This document shows positions 47,577-58,828 of a DNA stretch of 64,000 bases, one piece after another; positions within the stretch are counted from its first letter, which is position 1; every line of letters begins with the position of its first letter. The notes below the pieces were generated by a model. That model was not told where the DNA came from. It worked only from the letters and a program-made list of their open reading frames with translations, and did not search any database. The position numbers and the translations under genes were made by a program. The stretch comes from Diphasiastrum complanatum (lineage: Eukaryota; Streptophyta; Lycopodiopsida; Lycopodiales; Lycopodiaceae), in contig CM055113.1 of the NCBI GenBank assembly GCA_029204225.1, positions 17,110,325-17,174,324 on the forward strand. Direction: 5' to 3'.

Positions 47577-48496
47577 TTACAACTTAGAATCATGCAATAA
47601 TTTTCTTCTTTCATATGGATCCAATAGCTCATAGTTTTCATGCTTACTCAGATCAACATAAACAGCATACACTGCAAAATGAGATGATCTGAGCATGGAA
47701 TTCACTGATCTATATCCTAAAATCTTAACCACAATAGTTTTCTTTACAAAAATTATTTTATGCACCTTATTAAAATTATGTCCTCCAAGAAAATGAGACA
47801 GTGCCTTGATTGCCATAATCATAGTTTCACCATGTTGATGAGACTTTGAATGGGCAACACTTATCTCATTATTCTTGAAGGACTTCAGATAGTGCCCCAG
47901 TGCATGATCTCTTGAAAATTCTCCAGCAGAAGATCTCTGCCCTCCTCGACGAATTACGAAATCATCAAGGAAAATTATTTCCTGAAATGATAAGAAACAA
48001 AGTAAGCTCCAGTATATAATCTGACATAACAAATCTACTAGTACTTGATAAGAGACAAAAACTTACGCATTCCGCTTTGTCTTCTCTGATTACTGTCTCT
48101 CCATCAATATTATGTCCACCTTTCGATGTCAATATTGTTGGTGAATAGACAGTTGGCTGTGGAAAACCAAGTTGACTTTGGATTCGAAGAAACTTCTCTT
48201 CAGAAGGTAGATCATCTTCTTTGTTGCGCATTTCCTCCACAACCATTTTCAAGCAATCTTTCCCTGAATAAAACTTATCATTATGTACATCGTCAACACC
48301 AGGGAGAAGATCATCAGCATCAAAATCAATTATATCCAAAAATTCATCAAGCTTTTTTGCTCAAAATGCAAAAAGTCTCAGCTTCAGTGAAGTCAAAAAG
48401 ATCCGATATATCCGATATTGTCAAATAAGAACTATTATCTATATTATAAGTAGGCAAAGTGATCAAAGATTTATCAGAAGGAGAAAGGGTAGTGGG
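47577..48496 (-). pseudogene. Unknown gene, copy 2, two 3' exons (split by F)
   Basis: Reverse strand. The exon from the F boundary at 48496 to 48066 holds KSLITLPTYNIDNSSYL, SDISDLFDFTEAETFCIL, DDLLPGVDDVHNDKFYSG and CLKMVVEEMRNKEDDLP, all matching copy 1. It ends TGC followed by GTAAGT. The intron (about 83 bases) ends TTTCAG. The next exon reads EIIFLDDFVIRRGGQRSSAG, then GETMIMAIKALSHFLGG and HNFNKVHKIIFVKK, to a stop at 47577. A frame break near 48352 separates the first two blocks. Function unknown; acidic N part and a basic, hydrophobic C part. The upstream exons should lie right of F; the fragment at 54293-54951 is a candidate. Confidence 0.55.
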
Positions 48497-49146
48497 TGTG
48501 AAAGATTTTAGATCCTTAAGATCCAATCTACTGGAATAATCTTGGGTTAGAAAGAGAAATACACTACCAATTTCACCAATGTAGAAACATCAGCATCTAC
48601 ACACAATTTGAGATGCAAACACTAATAGAACTTGATCAAACTTGAATGAAATGATTATGTACTGTTGCTGTCCATACAAAACCAGCAAGATAATGTATTT
48701 CACACGTGTGGATCCAAAAATAGCAAATATAGATCATTCTACACATAGAATTGCAAGCAATCACCAAGATAGTGCACCAATGGATAGTAGAACCCAAGAG
48801 GACTATGTATAAGCATGAAATGAGATAGAGAAGAGAGAAGATGACTCTCTCCATGAGTTACATCCTTTTATAATAGGTCCAAACCCTATTTGGCCACTTG
48901 GCTTTCCCACCAAAATGCTAACCCTACCAATTTTGGGTCTAGATTCAATGTACCCAACTTATTCAAATTGAATCTACTCAAACTTGCATTCTATCTTTCC
49001 CACACTTTCAAAAAGTGTTTATTCAAATGAAATTTAGACTAATGAACTTTGAAAAGTCAACCTCTAAGTCTAAAACAAGTTTTGGCCCTAATATGCCAAA
49101 TATGGAAATATTGCAAAATGTGATGAAACTAGTTGAATCTTTCACA
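48497..49146 (-). repeat. 3' LTR of copia derivative F
   Basis: On the reverse strand TGTGAAAGATTCAACTAG...AAATCTTTCACA, 650 bases. The polypurine tract precedes it, and it contains CACACGTGTG at 48701. It cuts unknown gene copy 2. Confidence 0.82.
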
Positions 49147-49159
49147 CTCCCTCTTCAAC
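49147..49159 (-). other. Polypurine tract of F
   Basis: CTCCCTCTTCAAC on +, i.e. GTTGAAGAGGGAG, identical to E and C. Confidence 0.9.
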
Positions 49160-52100
49160 TAGTTTTAGCATAGACTTTGATAATACTCCAAGTGAAGTCC
49201 TATGCTTCATGAACAAGTCTTTTCCCAATGATTTCATGAAGATATCAGCTACACATTCCCTTGAAGACACATGTTGAAGCTCCACCTCCTTTGCAATGAC
49301 TCGCTCCCTCACAAAATGATATTGTATCTCAATATGCTTGCCCTAGCATGAAAGATAGGATTGGATGCCATTATTTGGGCTGATTGATTGTCACAAAAGA
49401 TGATTGGGCTCTCTGAAAAATCCAGCAAGTGAAGATCCTTGATCATCCTCTTGATCCATACCATCTCCTTTGTGCAATGTGTAAGAGCTTTGTACTCGGC
49501 CTCGCTAGCTGACAATGAGATAGTGGCTTGTTTCTTTGACATCCATGATATAGCTCCATCACCTATGAAAATACAATAAGAACTAATGGATTTCCTATCC
49601 ATTATATCTCCAGCATAGTCCGAATCTGAAAATCTAAAAAGATTAGGTGATGATCCCTCATACAACACGCCAAAATCTCGAGTTCCAATGATGTACCTGA
49701 AAACTCGCTTTCCTAGCTTCCAATGCTCCTAGCATAGTTTTTGCCAATAGAACTTTGATACATCATAAGAATGATCTTCTTCCTAAGAATGGATCTCCTT
49801 TCAATGATCATGTAATGCTCAAAATAGAAACAACCATAATTGATATAGAGAATAGTGTCCACTTGGGATGCTTCACTATTTCTTACATCAATTTTACATG
49901 TAAAAATGTGACTAGAACATGAAGAATTAAATAGAATGTAAATGAAATGATTCCACAATGCTTCCAAATCTGAACTCTCTAGAAAAATACAGCAAACAAA
50001 CAATAAATGTGAGTGATCAACTTTTGCTTGCATGTCTCCTCCCCCTTTGTCCTTTGTTGCCTTGTATCCACCATGATACTCCATGAATGAGCAACCATCT
50101 TCATCTTGTCACAAGAAACCATCAAACCTTGGAAATCCATGAGTAGGTGAGTACATTAATGATGCAAATCCAGCACCACATGACTCCTTAAACTAAGTAT
50201 TTTGCACTAGTCCATCTTCAAGATCTACTTGACACAAGAAAATGACCATGAATTCACCAAAAATTGACAATCTCCAAGTATTGGCACCAAGTAGCTCAAC
50301 ACTTGAGAACTTAGCCATTGTTGAGTGACATAATGAACCTCCAATAGCTTCATTTCCATCAGCAAAATCAGCCAAGAATGCTAGTACAAATCCAACATCA
50401 AAACAATGCTCACCAATGTAGCTAGTTTTGCCATATCTTGACAATTTGCACACATCCACATGAAATTGCTCAAACATGAGATAGAACAAGTAAAGTAAAC
50501 TTGAACAACACTTCCTTGCTGCTCCTTTGACCTTACTTGATTCTTAAATATGCTGTAAAAACAGATCCATAACACCTTTGCCAATTACCTCTCCTTTGAT
50601 GCTCTTGACTAGCTCCAAATTGTCATCTTCCCTTTTGACTAGTTGAAGTGCTTTGAGATCAACCTCTTGATCTTCAACTTGACCATCAAAGTCATTGAAA
50701 AAACTTTGTCTTCCAGATACATTACTTGATTTTACAACAAGATAACATCCATCCACTTGCATAGCTCCATGTACACAAGAAGATCCTCCAAAAGATGTTC
50801 CACTCTTCATAAGAGATCGATACTCAAGATCCATTGCTTGGATCCACTCCTCTTCTTTCCTTGCTTGATCTACACTTGTAGGCTCATCCAAAGAGGTTAG
50901 GAAAGCAACATAATTTCCAGAAACTACTTGCTTACCCTTTTGATCATATGTGAGCCTTGAAGGTACTTGTCTTTCTCTCGATGTTCTCCTTGGCTTTTGA
51001 CTTGATGAAGGTCCATCATCACCACCATCCAAAGTAGGATCCTTCTCATCAACATGAAGAATGTTAGATCCATCTACTTTACCATCAATCATGCTTGAAG
51101 ACACCTTTGTAATGTTTCCCTCATAAAAAATGACATCTCTACCAACAATCACTTTGTTAGTAGAAGGAATGTAAACCTTGTAGGCTTTACTCACCTCACT
51201 ATATCCAACAAAAATACCTCTTCTTGAAGATGGATCCTCCTTGGTCCTATCATCAAGAGTAATGTTGACATAGCATGTGCATCCAAAGGTTCTTAGAAAG
51301 TGACACTCGGCCTCCTCTTGAATAGCATCTCAAAAGGTGTCCTTCCATCCAAAATAGCACTCGGCCACCTATTGCACAAGAAATTGGCACACAACAAAGC
51401 TTGATCCCAAAATGGTTTGTCAAGATTAACACTTAACCTCATATCTTTAGCACTTTCACATAAAGTTCTATTCTTCCTTTCAGCCACTCCATTTTGTTGT
51501 GGGGTCCTTGATGTTGTATACTCCCTCTTGATCCCATGCTCATCACAAAAGGCCTTGAACTTGTTAGATATGTACTCACCACCATTGTCACCTCTCAAGC
51601 ACTTGATCTTTGTGGAAAATTGGTTCTCCCTTGCATTCTTGAACTTGACAAAGACATCATACACTTCATCCTTGCTCTTTAGTAGATAGATCCAACAAAA
51701 TCTACTAAAATCATCAATGAATGTTACATACATCTTAGCTCCACTATTGCTAATTGTAGTAAATCCATGAATATCCGAATGCACAAGTTGAAAAGGCTTG
51801 AAATAGATCTAGTATAAGGTAGTCTATGTGACTTAGACAAAGCACAAGACTCACAAACATGCTTGTCATTACTTAAGGAACTTGGAAGACCAATCACAAC
51901 CTTCTTCCTTGCCATTATCTCCAATGACTTGAAGTTGAGGTGTCCCATCCTTTTGTGCCAAACCTCTTGAATAGAAATCTGCTCCCTTGCAACACATCCA
52001 ACTTGGTTAGCAATAACACAAGCATCAAGTTTGAACAACTTCCCTTGCCTTTTACCTTTTCCAATCAAGACATCCTTCCTTTTGATCAAATAAGCATCTC

Positions 52101-53339
52101 CATCAAACTCCACCTTGAGGCCCTTACTTAGCATTTGACTCACACTAAGCAAATTCTTGGTAATAGATGGAATAAACAAGACATCCTCCAAATGAACATT
52201 CCTATTTGTAGAGAGAGAAATAGGAATTGTGCCAATCTCTTTGATTGCACACTCACCATCATTGGCCGTGTAGATCACCCTCTTGTCATCTCCATATGCC
52301 AACAAAGAAGTGAAGTACTCTTTGTGAAAGGTCATGTGTGAACTTGCTCCACTATCAATCCACCAAGGATCTAGATCTCCATCATTAGCAAGCATACATG
52401 AAGACATCACAAAAGCATCATCATTTGCATCTTGCACATCCAAACCATTCTCATCAAGAGTAAGATTACCTTGCTTGTCTCCTTGATCTCTCTTCTTCTT
52501 GTAGCACTCACTTGCAAAGTGTCCTTTGATGCCACAATAGAAGCACTTGAGCTTTGATCTATCCTTCTTTTTGCCACTTGAAGAAGCATCCACTTGATCT
52601 TGCCCTTAGACCACTTGCTTTTGGGTTTGCCCTTGAATTTTCCCTTTGTGAACATAGCATCCTCTTGAAGTGTCGATGTAGATCCACCTCTTGCTTGAAG
52701 CCTATATTCCTCATTGATAAAGATCTCTTAAAGATCCATCAAACTTAGCAAAGTCTTTTGAATAGCAATACTTTGAACGAAGATCAACAAGAGAGAAGAC
52801 ACAACCTGAAAGGTATGAAGCAAATTATGCTCTCTTATCTAACATTATTCAAAGCTAGCATGAGCATCCAACAAGCCATTAAGAATCACTTGAATAAGCT
52901 CTCCTTCCTTAATGCTTTCATCTATGCAAGCTAACTCATCATTCAATGATTTCATTCTCAAAACAAAAGTACTTGGACTTTCTTCATTCTTTTGCAAACA
53001 AGAAAAGATTTGCCTTCTTAGAGTCAACACTCTAGAAGTAGACTTGGATTCATAAAGCTTCTTCAATGAATTCCAAGCTTCCAAAGATGATGTGCACTTA
53101 CCAACTTCCTTGAGAGGTTCATTGGTAACATTCATCTTTATCATGTGTAGAGCCTTCTTGGCCCTCTTGTCATACCTCAATTGATCTTGTTGTGTTGCTG
53201 GTCTCTCCTCCAAACCTACAACAATATCCAAAAAATCATTCATCTCAAGAAGTGACTCCATCCTCACTTTCCATAATGAATAGCTACTTGAGGTAAGCCT
53301 ATCATTGGCTTCCAACATGACTCTAATTGAGGTTGCCAT
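49160..53339 (-). pseudogene. Copia derivative F gag-pol with RT replaced by the unknown module
   Basis: Reverse strand. Gag 53339-52845 (YSLWKVRMESLLEMND) closely follows E. After a short foreign insert, the nucleocapsid (CFYCGIKGHFASEC), protease (WWIDSGASSHM) and GAG-pre-integrase lie at 52593-51790. Integrase follows at 51784-51293 with HSDIHGFTT, GDNGGEY and GVAERKN. The next block (51194-50804) matches E up to MDLEYRSLMK, the first RT residues. There E-type sequence stops. About 1.08 kb (50803-49727) of the unknown module follows, then E-type RNase H resumes (FSDSDYAGDIMDRKS, SASEAEYKAL). Thus RT is cleanly replaced. Frameshifts occur near 51300 and 49310. It has no 5' LTR. Confidence 0.85.
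49727..50803 (-). other. Unknown module in F, homologous to C
   Basis: Reverse strand, between RT start and RNase H. Blocks in order: SFGGSSCVHGAMQVDG, LELVKSIKGEVIGKG, LYLFYLMFEQFHVDV, VELLGANTWRLSIFGEF, VDLEDGLVQNT, CSFMEYHGGYK and CKIDVRNSEAS. Each has a counterpart in C (LVKSI at 40950, PYLFNLM at 41060, ELLG and DLEDG at 39700-39800, FMEIHG at 41480, CKIDVRNSEAS at 41670). At least two stops interrupt it. No known domain recognised. Confidence 0.7.
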
Positions 53340-53637
53340 GTAGCAATGACCTGAACTTCTCTTTCAACCTGCTTCAATGCACAAAGCACTCCTTTGAACA
53401 ACAACAAATGCTTTCAAAAGAAATCACCAAGATTTGAAACTATCTCACAAATTCTCTTCTAGCACTTATCCAAGCAAATCAACACATAGAATCATGGAAT
53501 CTTGATCAACCTATGATCTATCCTCAATCTAATGACTTTTGCCACTTCCTAAGATTGAAACACACTCAAATGAAGTCCAGCAACCTCACTATCTAGAGAT
53601 CCAATCAAAATTAGGGTTTTGACAAAATCACAAAAAA
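53340..53637 (-). mobile_element. Leader of F (5' truncated)
   Basis: Alignable with the last part of the E leader (TTTCAATCTTAGGA, TTGATCAAGA, GTGCATTG). No primer site or LTR was found farther right, so F is cut off here. Confidence 0.65.
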
Positions 53638-53985
53638 TTGACTATTCCAAATCTACATGCAAATAATGTCAGCACCTCCAGAGACCTACCTCTGGATAGA
53701 ACCGACATGCCTACTACCTCTAGGAGGAAGAGAAAGCAGCCTGTCCCCAAGAAGACTAGATCTCGAAGGCCAGCTGCTTCTCTTCCTCCTAGACGTATCC
53801 CAGTCAAGAGACCCCCTGTCTTCTTGAGCTCTGAGTCAGATGCTAGAGAATCTGACTCAGATCGAGAATCTTCACCCTTCTTCCTCCTGTTATTCATCCA
53901 ACTCCTCAACAGGTTTCATCGCCAAAAGTGTTGATTATCCAAGAGGATCGAGTGGCACCCATTTACCTTTATTTTTTTTCCATCT
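53638..53985 (+). pseudogene. Basic, Ser/Arg-rich ORF fragment
   Basis: The forward frame contains SRRKRKQPVPKKTRSRRPAA and RRIPVKRPPVFLSSESD, i.e. strong nuclear-localisation-like clusters followed by an acidic SD-rich stretch (ESDSDRESS). After a shift near 53880, TLLPPVIHPTPQQVSSPKVL continues the same composition. This looks like a linker of a nuclear protein. No domain or splice partner identified. Confidence 0.35.
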
Positions 53986-54292
53986 TTGATAATGGAAGCA
54001 TAAACTCAACATTTGTTTTTCAATTTGATAACAGAAGCACATGGAAGACATTTCAATTCTGCATTCTATTTCTCCATCTGATCTTTGTCCCAGCCTTCAT
54101 CCATAAGTTTAGATAATAAACTATCTGATAAATTTTTGCATACATACATTGTTGGGGTTTGTGTACATTGACACTTGAAAAGAAATCCACAAATATATTC
54201 AAGGAAATAAACCAACTCCATCTGACTGTTTTTGATCTCGTGCTCATTTTTAATGAATTTTTTACATCATTATATATCTTGCAACGAAATGG

Positions 54293-54951
54293 TTATGAAA
54301 CTGTAGCATCTAGTGCAATCCATTCATCACTTTCAAAACTAGGTAATGAAATTGGTACTATTTGTCCAAAATTTTCTTTTGTATCAGGAATATACATTGA
54401 TTCATAAAAAACGATTCCACTATCAACTAGATCTTTTGCAGTTCTACCTCGATATTGAAGCTGTCCAATATCAGTGTGAATAACATCTAACACATCTGTT
54501 AAAGATCCACTCGGCTCCCATTCATTTATGTTGGATGGATATAAATCTGCAAGAAAACAATGATCAGATTGGCAAGTTTACTATTAGATATTTATGAATG
54601 ACAAAAATCAAAGTATCAAAAATATCAATATTCAAAGTTGTTTTTTTTGTAATCTTGACGGTTGAATTCTTGCACATTAATCTCTGAATGCATATATACG
54701 TGTTGGACTAGAATTTTAGAAATAGATTTTTCTCTTAATGATGTTCTGAAATCCAAAATTCTGGCCTTACAATAAGATCGAAATGATAGTTTTGACCTTT
54801 TCCTTTTTCGAAATGCTCCTCTTGATGATGGATGCATCAAAACCCAAGAATTTTTTGAATATTTTCTTGGCACCCATAATCCATTATCCTCTGTCTCATT
54901 GAATAGAAGCAAAGAGTCGATTGAGGAGCACGGCTTCCTTGATGGCGCCAT
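54293..54951 (-). pseudogene. Two-exon gene fragment, unknown function
   Basis: Reverse strand. Exon 1 starts MAPSRKPCSSIDSLL (54951) and has NGLWVPRKYSKNSWVL and a basic RKRKRSKLSFRSYCKAR. Exon 2 begins after a TTTTCTTGCAG acceptor at about 54549 (INEWEPSGSLTDV, QLQYRGRTAKDLVDSG, YIPDTKENFGQIVP) and ends with a stop at 54293. The exon 1 donor is unclear. A longer in-frame start at 55068 exists, but the ATG at 54951 opens the more gene-like text. It may be the 5' end of the gene whose 3' exons are at 47577-48496; same strand and order, unproven. Confidence 0.4.
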
Positions 54952-56439
54952 TTGTAATTTGCATGCAAAAATATGAAACAATGAACTATGAATCTGAAAA
55001 TTTGCATAGACAAAAATCTGAGAGAAACTGTTGGCAAAAATTTGAAACACTGATCTATTTGGCGCCACAAATTAACTCTGGTTATCCCTGTTAACCATGG
55101 TTTGACAATGCATATACATTAATGGTACATCGATTATCTCATCTCAACCATCTGTCATAATCATTTTCAATATTTTTGGGTCTCTTCGGGTAGTGATGAG
55201 CTGGAAGTGTAGGCCTCATCAACCAATAACATTTTCACATGCTGCCCGACAAAACAACAATATATTTAAAAAGTTTTTATTTTATTTATATTTGGAATAT
55301 TCTACGTTACGTAGAACCCCGAAGCTAAGGTTTCAATTGGTCCACATGGCAACGAAAATAAGAAAAAAAAATAAAAAAGCATCTTTTTCAAAGGCCCTCG
55401 TCGGGCTCTAAGTTTCTCTAATGGAACAAAAAGAAAACAAAAAAAAAATTGACTTAAAATAGTTAATTCTATTAGTGATTCCGAATTCTTGAAAAAAAGA
55501 CAAAAGCTTAGAGTCGTAATCCAACATCATTCTAACAACTGAAACAAAAAAAACAAAAAGAAATTGGACTCAAGCGCAAGGATGTCATATAACAAAAACA
55601 AAATGACAAACACGTTCGAAATCAATATTAATAGATTTTGAACATGGTAGAACAAGGCTAAATTTTCTATGAGGACAAGTCATGCTGAAGGGTGATATTA
55701 AGATGAGGGCGATATCGATTTCAAGCGCAATTTAGTCAACAGGGATGCACATCAGCTAGTCGTGCGTTCGAAAGCGATATCAAACGCAAAATATGATGAA
55801 ATTTTGTGAAAATCCGGACCGCAGATTGTCTATTTATTTAAGAAAGTTCAAACGTGTGAGATCAGTCAAGTCGGACATGTGGCACATGATGATTGGCTGA
55901 TAATGATTATTCGTACAGATCATCATTACGTTCGTGTACCAAATGTATAGAATGACACGTATCTGTATTTCATTGTTCGAATTAGATTAGAATATCTTTT
56001 TGAAAAAACGTGCATCACACGCCAATCAACACACTGCTGACGATCACGTGGGTCAATTATTGGATAACTAGTGGTCGTAAGGATGGACATTTTGATGAAT
56101 CAGATGATGTCACATAGCAGTGCGTTGACATTCCGCATGTGTGAAATGTTTTTTATAAATATGAGATACGAGAGGACATTTTTTTTTTCCGCAAAACAAT
56201 CATTTTTTATTTGGATATCGCTTTCAAGTGCGTCTTGTGTAGACCCAATCCAATATCTAGATATATCATGCTCAAATGCGATATCCGTCATCCTGATATC
56301 GCTCTTGAGCGCGCCTTCCACATTAGCATTCAAATCTGATATCGTCCGTCTAAGATCGCTTTCAAGTGCAAACTTTGTACTCATTCTCCATAGTTACATA
56401 TCGTGTACTCGAAAGTAATATAGTCTTTTTTTTTTTATT
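54952..56439. other. No supported gene; GATATCGC-type scattered repeats
   Basis: No domain-bearing frame. Variants of GATATCGCTTTCAAGTGC occur near 55707, 55772 (inverted), 56213, 56299 and 56355. Poly-T and poly-A runs are common (e.g. 56181, 56426). Confidence 0.45.
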
Positions 56440-56726
56440 GTGATGGTGAGAGTCAAGTCCACCGCCCATCAAATTATCGTTGTACAGCCTTCCACATCAT
56501 GTGTGCCTCCAGAGACTGGTCGTAGAGATGGCCGAAAGCAGGTTTGGCTGAAGGAGATAAGGAAGCGTCAAATATCAATAGAATTGTTGATTCCAAAAGT
56601 TTCTTTCAGTCGATTTCTGAGGAGTGTGACAATTTTCCTAGGTCACTTCATTCAGTTTACTACTACCATGTAGGCCTTGCAAGGTGATGTAGAGGATTAT
56701 CTGTCTCAGTTTTTTGAGGATTAATG
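56440..56726 (+). pseudogene. CENH3-like histone H3 fragment
   Basis: The forward frame opens MVRVKSTA, the start of an H3-type tail. A short tail of about 35 residues lacks the canonical ARKS marks. Then comes the histone fold: WLKEIRKRQISIELLIPKVSF (alpha-N and alpha-1), an L1 segment, ALQGDVEDYLSQFFED (first half of alpha-2). The Pro in ELLIP and the divergent tail point to centromeric H3 rather than canonical H3 (ELLIRKLPF). One in-frame TAG replaces the residue before ALQ. Coding ends in TAA at the very base where the G2 LTR starts, so the rest of the fold probably lies beyond G2, outside the window. No intron separates the parts, which fits a retrocopy, although plant CENH3 genes normally have introns. 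Confidence 0.6.
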
Positions 56727-57775
56727 TGTTACATACCTATGTAACTAGCAGTACGTCAGACCCCTAATAGTCCATTTGGTGATGGGGGCTAAATGGCAAG
56801 GTACCCTTAGGATTAAGGGTATGTGCCCTTGGATAAGGGCGGGCAAGTGACTATACCTTAGTTGGAGGTATGGAGTCACGTGACCCTTGGATAAGGGGTA
56901 CCCTTAGTATTAAGGATAGATGCCTTAGATCAAGGTACTAGTGTCCTTGGTTAAGGGCAGGTAGGTGTCTATGCCTTGGATGGAGGTATGGAACCAAGAG
57001 AGGTGTTAGAAAGTCATTGGATGACTATTTTTCTAAACCTTGGGCCTCAACCTTGAACCATATCACTTTGTTGGTCTTGGACCAAAGTATACTTGAACAA
57101 CTTGGGCAATGGGACCTAGTAGGAGGGCGCCCTTCTAAAGTGTCCATTGAGTTCCCAACTCCCACAAGAAAGGCATTCAAAGAGTCATAGGTTATGGAAG
57201 GAGTCTCTTGACATTCCATAAGCCTATGGAGGCTCTTGGAGATTCTTTAACTCCCCTAGGCTTTTCTCTCTCTGTCATTGGGTGAGCATGGAACTCCATA
57301 GTGCATTGGAGGGGTCCATGGGCCATCTATATGAGGGTAGTAGGGTGCCCATTGGGGGGGGGGGGAGATCTCTCTTGTTTGCTTGGCTTATGCTCTAGTG
57401 TTGCTACTAGTGTGTAGAGTGCTTTCTTGTGGTAGTATGCTTGAGGTTAGGATCTTGAGTATGCTATGGACTGTTGTGGTATGCTTGTGATTTGTTTATG
57501 GTTAGCAAGGGGGTGCTAGATAGGTCTTGCTTGGAGCTTGGATCTAGCTATGGTTGGGTGGTGAATACTTGAGGCCAGCTTGTTATCTATCTTTGTGTTT
57601 AAAGAGTAGGGACACAGGTGGAGGAGAGATCCTTGGAGGCTTGCAGATCCTTACTTGCAGGTGGAGGCATCCTAGCTTGGAGTTGGGGAGCATCTTGAAG
57701 CTTGCAGGTTGCTTGGAGGACATTTGGAGGCTCTACCTTGGATTTGGAGGTCTTCCTCACCTCTACTTGTAAAAG
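56727..57775 (+). repeat. 5' LTR of chromovirus G2
   Basis: TGTTACATACCTATG start; the same text (TGATACATACC) starts the right copy at 63251. Ends just before a primer site at 57776, about 1.05 kb; the terminal CA is not clear (AAAAG). It contains hairpin-prone CCCTT-N4-AAGGG boxes at 56810-56990 and a run of G at 57353-57366. Confidence 0.82.
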
Positions 57776-57787
57776 TGGTATCAGAGC
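57776..57787 (+). other. Primer-binding site of G2
   Basis: TGGTATCAGAGC, initiator-Met type. Confidence 0.85.
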
Positions 57788-58828
57788 TAGACAAAGGATG
57801 GTAACCTTTCTAATCTTGTTCAAGTTCTATTAAAATCACCAACTAAATTTTTTTGGGAAAGATTATAGGCTTTTCTAGTTGTAAGAAGCTTGTAGTTGAA
57901 GTACCCAATGAATCGAGTTCTCTTTGGAAGAGAGTAGTGATGCTTATAAAATTGTTTAGGGGCTGATTTTTGATCTTGTTAGAGAAGTTTTAAAGTGGGC
58001 TTTGGGTTTTTAAAAGTTCTGAAAAAAGATTTGTGGGATAGGTAGAGGAAGTCTTCCTCTACATACACAAACTTTTTTCTGGCAAAAAGATTGATTCTAG
58101 CTATGTGTTTTGAACAAAACTAGTGTTGTTTTTGCATAAATGAAGCATTTGAAGTTCTGATTTTCATTTTGAAGTTCCTTTTTTCAGACCTGTAAATCTG
58201 CAAATCAGATCTGAAAAGTGAAGTTTTCATTGAAACTTCATTAGTTACACCTTTCTATCTCCTAGTTTCATGAAGATGACAATGTAGGAAGGGAATGGTA
58301 GTGTAACTTTGCGCATAAAACAAGTTTTCAAATTATGTTTTTTGTCATTTTGAAGTTATGATTTTCAGACCTGTAAATCTGAAAATCAGATCTGAAAATT
58401 GAACTTTTCATAAAGCTTCATTAGTTATCCATTTCTAGACACTAGTTTCTTGGTTTTGAAAATCTAGAATAGTGAGAAATGTGAAAACTTTGGTTGCTTT
58501 TGAAATGACAAATAGAATTGGAATGGGAATGGAAATGGGAACTTTATGTAAACATTATCTTGGATTAGTTAATTGAAGTTTACATAAAGATTTGGTTTTC
58601 ATTTTTGCTTTTGATTAAGGCAAATGTAGCTTGATGTTGTTTTCCTCTTAAGCTTGGATTAAGCTTGCAAATAGTAGGCTTGGATTGAGCTTACAAACAA
58701 TAAGATTGAATGAATAGAAGTAAATGTTTTTTATTTGCATTGGATGTAACAATTGAAGCATTTCTATCATTCTAATTTGAGCACTTGCTGTTGTATTTGC
58801 ATAATAGGAAAACACACAAGCAACCCCA
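57788..58828 (+). mobile_element. Leader of G2
   Basis: About 1 kb before the gag ATG, without a gene. A block containing CAGACCTGTAAATCTG(A/C)AAATCAGATCTGAAAA occurs twice (58184 and 58367). Only the last about 30 bases (AAAACACACAAGCAA) match the G1 leader. Confidence 0.7.

Noticed and set aside
53628-53909. 93-codon reverse frame opposite the basic ORF
   Set aside because: The + frame has the better protein-like composition (NLS clusters, acidic SD tail); the reverse one is its shadow.
57353-57366. G-run in the G2 LTR as a G-quadruplex
   Set aside because: A single run without the needed four separated tracts; shorter and interrupted in the right LTR.
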